64,000 nt of DNA from Blattamonas nauphoetae (lineage: Eukaryota > Preaxostyla > Oxymonadida). The DNA lies in the NCBI GenBank assembly GCA_033064195.1, contig JARBJD010000220.1, forward strand, positions 1-64,000. The letters are read 5' to 3'. The position numbers and the translations under genes are program-made. Under the pieces are notes generated by a model. It was not told the DNA's origin and did no database searches. It was given only the letters and a program-made list of their open reading frames with translations. Positions 44,986-56,329 of this stretch are shown in pieces; position 1 is the stretch's first letter; every line of letters starts with the position of its first letter.

Positions 44986-46055
44986 TCAGCGATTCAGGTG
45001 TCATTTGTGAGATCTATTCGGAGTTTAATTCCAGGACACTTGGTGGTCATCATCCATATACAGGGTATTTAGAGGGTCCTCACCTGACTCACCCGAAAGT
45101 GACCTCACCTTTTTTCCAATTATTGTTTTTGCTCCAAATTTCGTGAGGAGAGTTGTTTATCGATATAACAATTATAAAAGAAATAAATAAGTATATTGTG
45201 AAGTGGATAGTGCAAAAAGATGAGCAACTTTTGGGAGTTTGCACTGGTTCAATTTGTTGTATCAGTGAACATAGAGTCGTTTTGTTTGGCAGAATGGAGT
45301 GTAAGATTAATTTTATCTTCAAAAATCAAAGAGTTATCAACTGAGAATCATTCAATGGGAAAATTGAAGATTGATCGAACCCACCACCATTTTTGCCTTC
45401 ACACGGTGATTCTATTTCAGTGATTTTTGCGAAAAAAAGAGAAACTCTACTGTTTCCGGTGAAGTGGAAGGAAAGGTAAAGTGCGAAATGGTGTCGGAGA
45501 GTCGTGTTGTGACCGATCTTCGTGAGATTCCTTGGTTTCAGTCTCCTAAGAAGGACACCAGGAGACCTCACCTCCCTCTTTCAGGAGGTGAGGTCTTTTA
45601 ACCTCACGGTACCGTTAAAACTGTCAGACAACTATAAACCCTGTCCATATATCAATTGTCCAGGTGATCCAGCTTCACCATCAGACATCAGGGAGCATCT
45701 ACACTCCCGAATGCATTCCATTGCAGAAGAATCAAGTCCAAATTCATCAAGATTGATCCGTCGATTTGAAAATCAAGATGACGATCCGCAATCTGAAGTG
45801 GTCCAAGTTGCCCAAAGGCTTTTTGATGCCTTGTTTGTCGCACAACAGAATCTGTCAATCTCATTCTACCAGGATCTAGCTCTGCATCTCGAAGCTCGGC
45901 AATTCCCTCCATCTTCTACCATCAACTTTCCATCATCGTATCACTATCGACAGATGATCAACATTCTGGATGAGCATTTTAGACGTGAAATACTCGAGGA
46001 GATCAGGACACATGAGCTCTTTGTTCCATTCTCACAAACTCTGAACTCTCGCTGA
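44986..46055 (+). pseudogene. Unknown ORF split by a hAT-like MITE
   Basis: The frame before the insertion reads GVICEIYSEFNSRTLGGHHP and, after removing the element with one TCCATATA, continues YINCPGDPASPSDIREHLHS and on to TGA at 46055 (about 160 residues in all). Spaced Cys and His residues (INC...REHLHSRMH) could form a zinc finger. The C-terminal part (VAQRLFDALFVAQQNLSISF) is helical. It may belong to a transposase, since a DDE relic follows 430 bp later on the same strand, but I did not recognise the family. Confidence 0.4.
45061..45643. mobile_element. 583-bp hAT-like MITE
   Basis: The left end is CAGGGTATTTAGAGG; the right end, inward, is CAGGGTTTATAG. It is flanked by a perfect 8-bp duplication TCCATATA (45053-45060 and 45644-45651). 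Subterminal CCTCACC repeats occur near both ends. No gene lies inside. The size is close to that of the 594-bp element at 36593, but the terminal and subterminal sequences differ, so it is a different family with the same hAT hallmarks. Confidence 0.85.
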
Positions 46056-46489
46056 TCAACTGCGTCTACATTTGTACAGACGGCGATTTCAGTCTTGTCG
46101 GACGATTAAATGGACTAGTAGCGATTTTACATGAAGAGCATCCTCACAGTATCTCGTTTCACTAATCCGCACACCAGGTCCAGCTCGCAATCAAACATGC
46201 TTTTAACTCAGATTCGCATCAATGTGGGAGAAAATGGAAAATGGTGAAGGAAACACTGTGGTTGAGTCGATACCACTGTTGTCAGCAAATTCATCGCCAG
46301 AATTATTTGGATAGGTTGAAGGGTGTCTCCAACAAATCATTGAGAAAAGACTATGACTATCTCTGCTGTGTGATGAGACAAGATTCGAAATTGTGAATTC
46401 GAACTTTTTTCTGACTTCAAAAATTCTCACCCATATAGCGGCGAGGTGCGTTCACCCATTTTTCTCGAAAACACGTCAGATCGGTTCGT

Positions 46490-46963
46490 GTGCAACAAGG
46501 GCTGCTCGAAAACACTGCTGTTCTGCTTGCCGACAATCTCGAAATACATAAAACGAACGAAATCAAAGCAGACCTAACAGCTTATTATATAGTTCTTTTC
46601 ACCTTCCCGCCTGCGTCCTCCCATCTGCCGCAGCCTTGTGATCAACTCACTTTCACAGCTCTAAAGCAAATGCAGAAGAAAGATAGTAATATTCATGATG
46701 CGACAACTCAAACACACCGGTTTTCAGAAGCAGCACTCACTCTTGCCAGCTGCACCGATGAGAAGAAGAACAGGTTGGCATTCAAGGAAGCTGGATTCAT
46801 GATCAAAGAAAAAAGAGGCAAACAAACCGTTGTTTTGAACGATGGAAGGCGATCACAATCCCACATTTGGTTTTGTGAATCGTCCACAGTTTCCGGCACG
46901 ATGGACTCCAAAGTTCAAGCAGAAACCAATCGCTCTGATTATCGGGAATTACTCACTGCATGA
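46490..46963 (+). pseudogene. pogo-like (DDE_1) transposase relic
   Basis: The frame reads NTAVLLADNLEIHKTNEIKA, then FTFPPASSHLPQPCDQLTF and ALKQMQKK. The ADN...H block followed by FPPxxSHLxQPxDxxxF is the DDE_1 signature of pogo/Tigger-type and jerky-type transposases, with D of ADN as the second catalytic Asp and CDQ near the third acidic position. The catalytic domain's N-terminal half and the DNA-binding region are not intact upstream (46060-46490 has scattered similar-looking pieces with stops). It is a plain DNA-transposon relic. Confidence 0.6.
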
Positions 46964-47208
46964 CATTAATTTATGATTGACTGTTTTATCCAGAAAAGAG
47001 CCACAAAATATAAGTGACAAAACGTAAAGGGAGTGATCATGATGTGATATTGATGATCAATCACGGATTCTTCCAAGTCGTTTGTTTTTTCACTCGTTTA
47101 TCTGGACGATCGACCATTCTTTCCAATATCTCTGCCTTTCAGAAATGAGACTGACAATGATGAAATGATGAATGGTGAAGAAAAAGCTCACTTGACTCAA
47201 TTCTGAAA

Positions 47209-47755
47209 ATGTCTCGAAAAGTCCAGAACTTGAATATCTTGTTCCAACTCTTCCAGACTCCCAGCTTCCGATATTGTCCGATAAAATGTTCGAAATTCTG
47301 GTGTCACGACCTAGCTCCTTGCGACTTCGAGATCTACCGAATCTTGAAACAACGATTCGTTGGCCGACGATTCAGCACTATCCAGTCGCAAATTCCGGCG
47401 ATTCTTCACCGAGAACTGGGATACGTCGTCCGATGGTCAGGTCCAACCCATAGCCACTCGCGCGTTTCGACACGACAATTCGATCCACTTCAATGATGTT
47501 CACTGGAACGTCCTCTTTTCCGAATTCATCAATCATAGTATCCAGAAAATGACGGAATGCCATCTCATTTTCGATGAGATTCAGACAAGTCGGAATCGCG
47601 AGGAGTACTGGCGTCTCAAAGACGAACTTCATTTCTTTTCTTATTCCATGGACAACATTTGGTATATTTCAGCGAGGAGACTCGGAAAAGTCGTGGACTG
47701 TCCACTTTCGATGATCGGATTGAAGCATAAACACAAATCTCGAATGAAGCCCTAG
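47209..47755 (+). pseudogene. mariner-like transposase relic
   Basis: In the frame 47209-47496 the stretch HDLAPCDFEIYRILKQRFVG followed by RRFSTIQSQIPAIL matches the mariner C-terminal catalytic block (SPDLAPCDFxLFxxLKxxLxGxxF), including the Asp of DLAP and the third Asp of CDF. A second frame takes over near 47360. No terminal inverted repeats or TA duplications could be paired around it. A mariner relic is relevant because the fold-back element at 27754-29151 has TA duplications. Confidence 0.55.
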
Positions 47756-49065
47756 GAAGGAATCAGAACTTGATCCAATTTCAAATCATGAACAACAAGT
47801 CGGGCATTGAGATCTTGAATTTTGAGGTTTGAAAGACCATCCGAAGTTATTAGGTGGACAGAGTAAGTGATGATGATAATGCGACAACTGCGGACGTGTT
47901 TAGTATTTTACACATTTTAGGCTGTCGAGTGAAATGAGCAGGCATCTGAGTAGTCCCATCAAAATAGGTAAAACTGGGATCAATTGATGTCAGTGCCTAA
48001 ATTTGGACTGAGATCAAATTTCAACTCTTTTCCTTTGAGATTTTCTCATTATCACTTCATTAATCATGTTCAATTCACTTCTTGTTTTCACATAATGCTC
48101 TTCAATATTTCAGACAGCTCTTATTTCCCAAAAACACGCACGATCACAATCACCAACACTTCTTTTTTCGATGTATTCCCTTCATTGACTTTAGTCAGTG
48201 AGAAAAAACCATCAAAGAAGACATAATAACGCATTATCGACTTGGTTTTATAATTATTGTTGTAGAACAAACTGAAACAGCAGCACCCAAAGTTTGCATT
48301 TTCATGATCTATGAAGTGACCATTTTCCTTTTTACTTTTTTTTCCATTCAAATATCATATATAAGAAGACTTTTTTGAAATGAAAGAAACGAAATGGTAT
48401 TGTAGGTATTTAGTGGGATCAGATCCGACTGGGATCACTGGGATCAAATCAGAAGCCTGGAAATGAGTAACGAGCTGGGGTATCATATCAATTTTCACGA
48501 TTGAAAGTTGGACTGCTGCTGTACAGTGAAATAGCAGATTGTCGAGCTTAACTAATGTTGTTTCGATGATCTTTTGACTGGACGAAGATACGAGCGCGAT
48601 AATCGTTGATGTGTCATTCTGTCCAATTCTTGATTACCGACTGGCGAACAAGTTGTTGGAGTCCGGTCACTTCAAGTTGATGGCGGCTCGAAAGAAAGTG
48701 ACAGCCATGATTACCAGTGTACAATCCAGTTTAATTCTCAGCACGATCACCAAAAGAGAAAACGATCAAGCTTTTCCCGGAGAAGAGATTAGCTTGTAAG
48801 AATGCCCAGATCCACAGTGTCATATGATGGATTCGAGAATTGATCCTGTTTTCGTTGGTGTGACGAGAATGGAGTGAAGAGTAACCAAATACGTCAAAAC
48901 ATCAACTACTGATCGCTTTATTTGCTTTGGACGAAAATGACTCATTTAGAAATTGATGGATGATTGAACGATATATAAATGAGTCTTCCAGTGCCTAGCA
49001 GCAGGTAGCCCATCGGTTTTTGATTGGTTTTTTTCTTCACCTAAATCATAGGTCAGATCTTTCTT
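47756..49065. other. No gene recognised
   Basis: AT-rich, only short ORFs (for example 48611-48799) without recognisable features. It probably contains further decayed transposon sequence, but no ends could be paired. Confidence 0.4.
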
Positions 49066-49134
49066 CTCCCAAACAGGAGACTGGACATTGGACTGGCACA
49101 TTATTCCTCGACTGGAGATTGCTTAATAGACCAA
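49066..49134 (-). repeat. Isolated end related to the 2.27-kb element
   Basis: CTCCCAAACAGGAGACTGGAC to GCTTAATAGACCAA parallels the right end of the 15907-18176 element (CTCCCAAATAGGAGACCGG to GCTTAACAGGCCAA) in order and spacing. A matching left end was not found, so it is a solo or truncated copy. Confidence 0.6.
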
Positions 49135-49356
49135 TTCTCCTTTTCATAGTGACCATCATTCCCTATTTATATTGAAAAGACTGATTTGAAGCAGCGATCG
49201 GCCCTTTTATCCTGTTGAAGTGACAAAACCAGGCCGTTATGAATCAATGTGAATGAAGCAGGAGGCGAAGAAGGAAGTGAATACATAAACATTTCAAAAG
49301 TTGATGCTTCATTATCAAACAAGTCATGAAATGAAAAAGCAACAAAAACACGTTTG

Positions 49357-52300
49357 TCATCCTCCACCAAGAGAAGGAAAATCTCCATCGTCATCAAAAA
49401 ATGACTTCTTTTTCGGTTTTCGCTTGGCAACTGTCTTTGCCACGGGAGGACGAGGAGCTTCTTGTTGTGGAGAAGTGAAGAGATCATCGACAGACGCAAA
49501 ACTCACTTGAGTTCCGAATGTTGGGATTGCAGAGAGAGGAATCGGTTGAGGAGAAGGAGCAGAACGACTCGTCAGGGACAGGAGTGTCTCTTCTGCCTTC
49601 TTCTCCTCTTTCGTGGGGACTGGCCTGGGAGTGACCCTGTCTTCAGGTTCATCTTTCTGAACGACATGAATGTCGTGTTTCGTCGGTGCTTGCTTCACAA
49701 TTTGTTTGGGAATCTCGAATTTCGTCTCAATCAGTGTGGGGAATGCCTTTTCCGCATCTTCAGGAACTGGAAGTGGCGGCTGTTCCTTTTCCACTCGCTT
49801 TTCGAGCTCTCCCCACTCATCTCCATTCACATGAGGAAGGGTCGGCTGTTTCGAGGAGTGAGTTTTCGGAGAATGCGGGGAGAGAGGAGAGGTTGATGTG
49901 AACAGTTCGTCGACAGAAGAAAAGTGCACTTGTTCACCGATTGTGGGAACTGGTCCGACTTGCCCAGACGGTGTTTCGAGTGTTGAAGGAGGACCATCTC
50001 CGATCTGCTCTTTGGGCGTCAGTTCCTTCTCGTCAATCTCTGTCTTCTCTTCTGTTGGAGTTGCTTCCTTTTCGTCTTCTTTTCGTTCCTCTTTCTTCAC
50101 CTCCTTCGGTTTAGCTTTCACAGTCTCCATTTTCGGAATCTCAAATTTGGTGTCGGCGAGTGTTGGGAACAACTCGTCCGAGTTGACCAATGATTCCTGT
50201 AAATGATCCAGCTGGTCTGTTGTGTGTGGTTCTTTCGTCTTCTTTTGGTTGGATTGTGGAGGGAGAGATGTTTGCGATTGCTGTGGTTGACTGGGTGTTG
50301 TGAAGAGAGAGTCGATGTCAACGAATTGTGCCTGAACTCCAAATGGCGGAACAGAAGCAGGATGGACGGGCGACGGGTTTGGTTCGATCGGTCTGCTCTC
50401 CTCTTCCTCCTTCTCCTTCACTGCCTCCACCTCACTTTCCTCCTCTTCCTCCGATTCTTCTTCTTCTTCTTCTTCTTCTTCCTCCAAAGTCTCTCTTTCA
50501 ACGACCTTTGCAATTCGAGTCACTGTCATCATCGGAATCACTGCCTGTCCCTCCGCTAGCGTTGGAAACAGCTCTTCCTCAACTTGCACTGTTGGGAGTG
50601 AAATCTCTGCCTTTGTTGTCTTCATTTCCGATAGAGCTGAGAGTGGTTGAGCTTGTCGGTCCGTTCTGTTCTCAAATTTGGTGTCGATGAAGAACTCAGT
50701 GACATCAGTGAACTGAATAGGTTCGCCGAATGTTGGGACGACTGGCGGATGAGTGACAGGCGATGCCGAAGACGAAGGGGATCGATCAGCCTGTTCTTCT
50801 TGTTCATTGTTTGTGTCGACTGGGTTAGACGTGGTTTCGTGTTCTGAATGTGATTCCTCATCTTCATCAGTTACTTCTTCTTCCTTCTCTTCTTCTCCAG
50901 TTTTGGGCATCTGTCGTGGAACGATCATTGGAGGGATGACAAAATGTGTCTCAGCGAGAGTTGGGAACAATTGTTCTATCTCCTCCTCATTCGGAGGTGG
51001 CGATGGCTGGCTGATTGGTTTCTGCGGCTGTTCTTTCTGTTGTTGATGGATTGACCTGTCCGGTTGGTTGATGTTGAATTGATCAATGAAGAACGAGTCA
51101 ACATCAGCAAAATGAGCACGCTCGCCGATTGTCGGGACAGTCAGAGGTTGGGAAGGAGGATGAGTAGATGAGTGTGCTGAGACGGGAGAGTCTGGCTCGT
51201 TCTTGTCTTCGATTGATTCTTTCCCACTCTCAGCATCTTCTTCCTCCTCATCATCTGATTCAGATTCCTGGTCCTTCTCCGAGTCGTCTTTGGGTTCTTT
51301 TTGAACTCCTTCCGTCTCTTTCTGGACTCGAGAGACTATCATTGCTGGAATGATCATCTCTCCCTCAACGAGAGTGGGAAACATCTGAATTGTGGTGTCA
51401 TCAGACAGAGGAAGCGACTCCTTCGTTCTTTTTGGATCTGGTCGCTCCACAACCATCGTGGTTGGTGGATCTTTCTGCTTTCGCATCCCATCATCACTGA
51501 AGAAGAAATCAACATCGTGAAAGGTCGCTTTCTCGCCCAAAGTCGGAACAATGGGGACGTTGATATTGGGCGGAGATGGAGACGGGGAGGGAGTGGTGAG
51601 ACCACTCGCGAGTTGCGAGGGATCAACACGAGATGACTGGAAGTTCACCTGCCAAACTTCTGCCTGTTCGGTCGACGAGTCATTGTCTCCCCTCTCTTCA
51701 TGATCCTCTGCCTGCTTTTCCCATCTTTCCTTTGCTTCACTCAGTTGCTCTCGAAGTCTGTCGTTCTGAAGGAGTGCGAGGAAGTTGGAGAAACAGCGTT
51801 CAACTCCAGTTTTCCCGAACAATCCCACAAAACACGAGAAGAACCGAGACGACGTCGTGTTCTGTCGGTTGAACTCGTCCCACATCGACACAAACAGTTC
51901 CATCATCTCGTTCACCTTTTCCTCGTCCATCCCTTCCGCCAGAACGGCACGCAGAGACGACACGACAGTCGATTCGAGTGAGATGGCGTCTGGAGGAGTG
52001 GAGAGGGGTGCTTGGTGTGTGGGAGAGAGAGGCTGTGCTGGTGCATCAGACGATGAGAGAGCACCTGAGTTCTTCTCTTGTCCGTCTGGACTTGAGGTGA
52101 GTGCAGAGAGAAGACTTGTGTTCTGCTCGAAGTGGGGATGAGGGGATGAGCGAGGGATTTCGAAGACTGAGTCAGAAAGCGTTGGAAATGCTTGTTCCGA
52201 CTCAACTTCTCCCAAAACTGCGTCTCTTTTCGGTTTCTTGGCAGAAGTGCTGTGTGCGGGTGGTTGGGAGGAGAGAGTGGGGCGGGGTGGGAGTGGAGTG

Positions 52301-54420
52301 GAGAAGAAGATCTCGTCAAATCTGTTCATCCACGCCATTTGATCCACAAAGACTTCCTTCACTCTTTCCTCCATCTTCTCCTCCTTCACTTCTGCAGTCT
52401 CCAACGACGACGACAACCGCTGTTCGGTCTGTTCAGGCGACGCTGAGCGAGGGGGAGTGGTTGGCGGTGAGTGATGTTGCTGAAGTGGGATTTCCTCCGG
52501 TTCGTTGATGATTGGAACAGGTGAGACTGGTTTGGCTTGTTCCTTCTGTTCCGTCATCCTTTTCGTGACAAACTCCAATTGTCGTTTCTCCTCCCTCATC
52601 TTTGCTTCCAGTGCTTCGCGCTCCTCCCTCTCTTTCGCCTGTTTCTTCTTCATCTGTGTCTTTGACATTGTCTCCACTTCCAATCCAGGCAAGGCTGGGA
52701 ACGCCATGTTCAACTGTCTTCCCTTCTTCGGCTGGTGGAAGTCAGAGAGAGGCAGACGCTCGAAAGTTGGGAGTGTTGATTTTGGTTGAGGCGGGTGAGG
52801 AGTGGAGTGGGGTTTGGTGGGGAGAGAAGGGGGGTGAAGGGTGTTGGAGGAGGATGGGAGAGATTGGGTTGTTTTCTGTTTCTTTGCCTGGCGTTGTGAT
52901 TGGGATTTCTTCACAACTCGAATCCCGACCGGACGAAGTGGAACGTCGGCGGGAAGGGAAGGGAACAGTTCTTCAACAATTCTTCCCTCTTTCCAAATCG
53001 CTGGATCGAACTGTTCAACTTGTGCAACCGCGTCCTCTTCCTGATTCGCTGCATCCTCACCCCCTCTCCTCTCGTCCCTCTGTCCAAACCTCCCGTGTCT
53101 GTCTCTGCGAAATGATTCTTGTGGGTGGATTTGGAGCAGAGCGAGGTTGATATCTATCGTGTTGTGATGGATTCTGACGCCCTTGTTCAGAAGTGCATCA
53201 GAAGCGGACACATTCCCATGAACTGCCGCCTGATGTTGTAATAATTCCAATTCAGTCGAGAAAACCACATATCGGTTGTGGAGACACATCTGATTCTCGC
53301 AGAAGAAGTGCCGATTTCTGAAGTGAGACTGGAGGGCTTGGTAGTTGGGGTAATACTCATCTGTTTTCTTCAAAGTATGAGATGGAACAAAATACGGGCA
53401 GAAAATGAGATAAAAGGATGGAAAACCCCCGCATTCTCACAGATGAAGCATTTCTCATGGGCAGAGTTCATGTGTTTTCGGAAAGATTCGGCGTCAAAAT
53501 GATAGGAAAGGCAGAATTGACAGCTGGAAAAATAGATTGAAAGCGAGAGAAAGGCGAACTATGGATGGCCGACTGAGATATCATCTCGAAGTTGGCCTGC
53601 TCGGTGGAGTTGTATTGTCTTGGCGTTGAAGATCGATTGTTCCGATAAGAAAAGAGGACGTTTTTCTACACACAGGAGACTGTATGAAGAATGATCAGAA
53701 AGAATGAAGAGACCAGAATTCACGATTGTGTTTCTCTTTCAGATGATTCTGTAACAGCTGAATTGTAGGGAAGTGAGTTTTGCAGATCTGACAGATTGTT
53801 GCATTCATGTTCGCAATCTTCTCCTGAATTTCCGTGTCGTCATAGAATATTCCAAGGGTTCTGTCGATTTGATTGGAAGAGAAATCAGATGCTGTGTAAT
53901 TCTAAGAGAAAGACGAATGAAAATAATTTATGAAAATGGAGAGTGGTAAGGGAAAGAATGCACGTGATCCGCATAAATGAACATATCATGAAGGAATGAA
54001 TGCGAAGACGTCGATGGAGTTGTATCTGCAAATCATTGCCACACAGACCTGAAATTCATGCGGATTATTCTTGGAAAACACAACGGCTTCTTGTTCACAT
54101 CGGCATGTGGGACAAGTTTTCGATTTCATGAATCTGCGGAGACGATATGCGCACAAACTGCATTTGTCGTTATGGTTGCATTTTCCTGATGGAAGTTTTC
54201 AAAAAAGCATGCAGATGACAATGAAGATCACGCAGAAGGAAACAATACCAACGGCAAATGACGTAATCGGCATAGCACACAGGATACAGATCGGAGCGTC
54301 ATCATCGATTTCAGGAGGAGCTTCAATTACCTTGGGAGGTTCGGAGGGAGTGCTGGAGGATTGTTTCTTTTGGGATGGTTGATACGACTTCTTGAGTCCC
54401 TTCTTTCCTTTCTTGGCCAT
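49357..54420 (-). CDS. ZNF598/HEL2: ZNF598/Hel2-type RING E3 ubiquitin ligase
   Basis: Exons 54420-54249, 54185-54049, 53901-53714, 53523-53427 and 53367-49357 join in phase to 1,534 residues; the introns are 63-190 bp. The RING finger (residues about 45-85) reads CILCAMPITSFAVGKCNHND, then KCSLCAYRLRRFM and CPTC. LGIFYDDTEIQ follows, then C2H2-type fingers including CQICKTHF, CQFCLSYHFDAESFRKHM and YYPNYQALQSHFRNRHFFC. This order is that of ZNF598/Hel2, which ubiquitinates small-subunit proteins on collided ribosomes in quality control. The unusual part is a C-terminal region of about 1,200 residues with seven alternating pairs of two short motifs, VPTIGEQVHFSSVDELF-like and FPTLADTKFEIPK-like, ending GDFPSLGGG. 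Confidence 0.85.
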
Positions 54421-54620
54421 TCGACATTCCGATGAGGGTCGATCGAAGCCAAAGAAGTTCTAACTATCACTTTCTGTTCAGACTGTATTCTTCAGGAAAA
54501 TCTTCTCCGAAAAAAACATTCTTTTTTCTTTTTAATTGCGGTAGAATGCGAGACCTGCGACGTGCGAGTCCTCAAGAATGACGATCGTGAAATGTTCAAA
54601 ATCAAGATTAGATTCCGGAA

Positions 54621-56234
54621 TCAGTCACTTTTTGCTCTCTTCTCACCCTCTTGTTCCGTTTTTTCTTCGAGCAACCTCTGTCGATTCTTTTCTCGTTCAA
54701 CACTGAACGGATTGTTGAAGACTGTGACATTCTGAATCACAATTTGATTCTTTGGTAAGAAAAATGTCGAATCTCAGAAAAATGAGAGAGCATACAACTG
54801 GATTTTCAGATTTATTCACAGGAACAGCTTCCATCAACTTGAGTGTGTCGACCTTTCCAACGACGTGTCCGAAGACAGAATGGAGGCGGTCAAGATGAGT
54901 GCATGGGGCAAAAGTGATAAAACTGAAAAATATGAAGAATGGGAAGACATACAATTGAGATCCGTTCGTCATAGGACCTGAATTTGCCATGCTCAGAATG
55001 CCTCTTTTGTTGTGTGAGAGCTAAGAAGTAGAAAAGACAAGAAAGAGGAAACATTTGGATAAAATTCATCTTCAAATGGCTTCCCAAACGCTGACTCTCC
55101 ACCACGACCAGTTCCTGTTGGATCTCCTCCTTGAATCTTCGAACGATGAGAAAAAGAATATGCGAACCATAAATCCTTTGATCAGCCGATGAAAGATTGT
55201 CCCATTGTAATATCCTCGTTCAGCCAGTTGTAGGAAGTTATCACATGTTTTGGGAACCTACGATAAACGTAAAAACATGAAAAAAGCAAACAAGATCACA
55301 ATGCAATTCAATATTCAGATTCCCGAGATTTGTTTCGAGCATAACATAGGCTTTCTCGGTAATTCTGACGACTCGCCTTCGTTTTGTCTCCAATTCCCTT
55401 CGGTGTCGTTCTGTATCAAAAGTGATTCCAGTTGATGTGAATGACGCGGCTTGATGCGATGCGACAGTCGACATGGTTTGCAGAAAGTTGTCCTTATTCA
55501 CAAAGATGATATCTTCTTGGTCTTTTCTTTCTTTTGCGAGTGCTTCTTCCCTTTCTCGTTCGGAAATCTGTCTCTGTTTTTCTGCGATTTCATCGTTTTT
55601 CTGGACAGTATGCATCACTTTCTTGAGAAAACTACTTTCGCTAACACTGGGAGCGACTTTTTCTTCTTCGTTTCCCTTGTGATAGTGATAGAATGAATGT
55701 ACGTTCTGAAAGTCTGGATCATTTGGATTCTGGAGGGTAATGAGATCTCTCATAGTGAAAGGCTTCCCTGTTACAGGGCAGATAAGCTCTTTCGTGTCGA
55801 TGGCTAGTTCTTTGATTGTCTCATAAGCAAAAACTTCACCAGAAACTTTCAAAGCAACAATCCTCGTGTGATTTGTGAAGACCTTGGAGGTCACTGGGTC
55901 AACATATTCTCCTGGTAACAATACAATCAAAAAGGGTGAGAAACAGACCAGAGGAATTCTTCGTGTAGTGGAGTTGGACGAGTTTGTCGCGTGTGAGTGG
56001 TTCACCAGTGACAGGATTGTTGTGATGATCTTTCATCCATTCAAGAATATTCACGAAGTCAAAGACATGACCTTCAGGTGTGCACACTGGATTCGTGAAT
56101 GGCTGGAGCGATAGGCAACAATGATCGAATGGAAGGATGAGGTGGATTGCTTCTGGGCGTGCCTTCTTACCTCCAAATGATTCCTTCCATTCCGAAGCTT
56201 TGATGTAGTTCTTGGTATTTTTCGATTTTCCCAT
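54621..56234 (-). CDS. PPIL2: U-box peptidyl-prolyl isomerase PPIL2
   Basis: Seven exons (56234-55949, 55911-55292, 55257-55168, 55136-55053, 55020-54953, 54922-54796, 54749-54621) with introns of 30-46 bp join in phase to 467 residues; human PPIL2 has about 520. The U-box starts at [20 protein letters not shown] and includes [13 protein letters not shown] degenerate second U-box-like segment follows ([20 protein letters not shown]), then a charged helix and a cyclophilin domain ([52 protein letters not shown]). The catalytic Arg, Phe, Met and Gln positions are kept; the cyclosporin-binding Trp position is His ([12 protein letters not shown]). PPIL2 is a nuclear, spliceosome-associated U-box protein. 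It is divergently arranged with the next gene, starts 95-145 bp apart. Confidence 0.92.
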
Positions 56235-56329
56235 CGAGTTAACGCAAAAGAATGAGTGATGTCAAAGAAGAAATCTCATGGTTTGATCTTCATTCGGAAT
56301 TGTTACGCAAGTATTAGAGAGTCAAGGCC
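56235..56329. promoter_or_regulatory. Short shared intergenic region between PPIL2 and DCAF
   Basis: Only about 95-145 bp separate the two divergent starts, so any promoters must overlap. I see no TATA box or other known element; the call rests on the arrangement alone. Confidence 0.35.
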
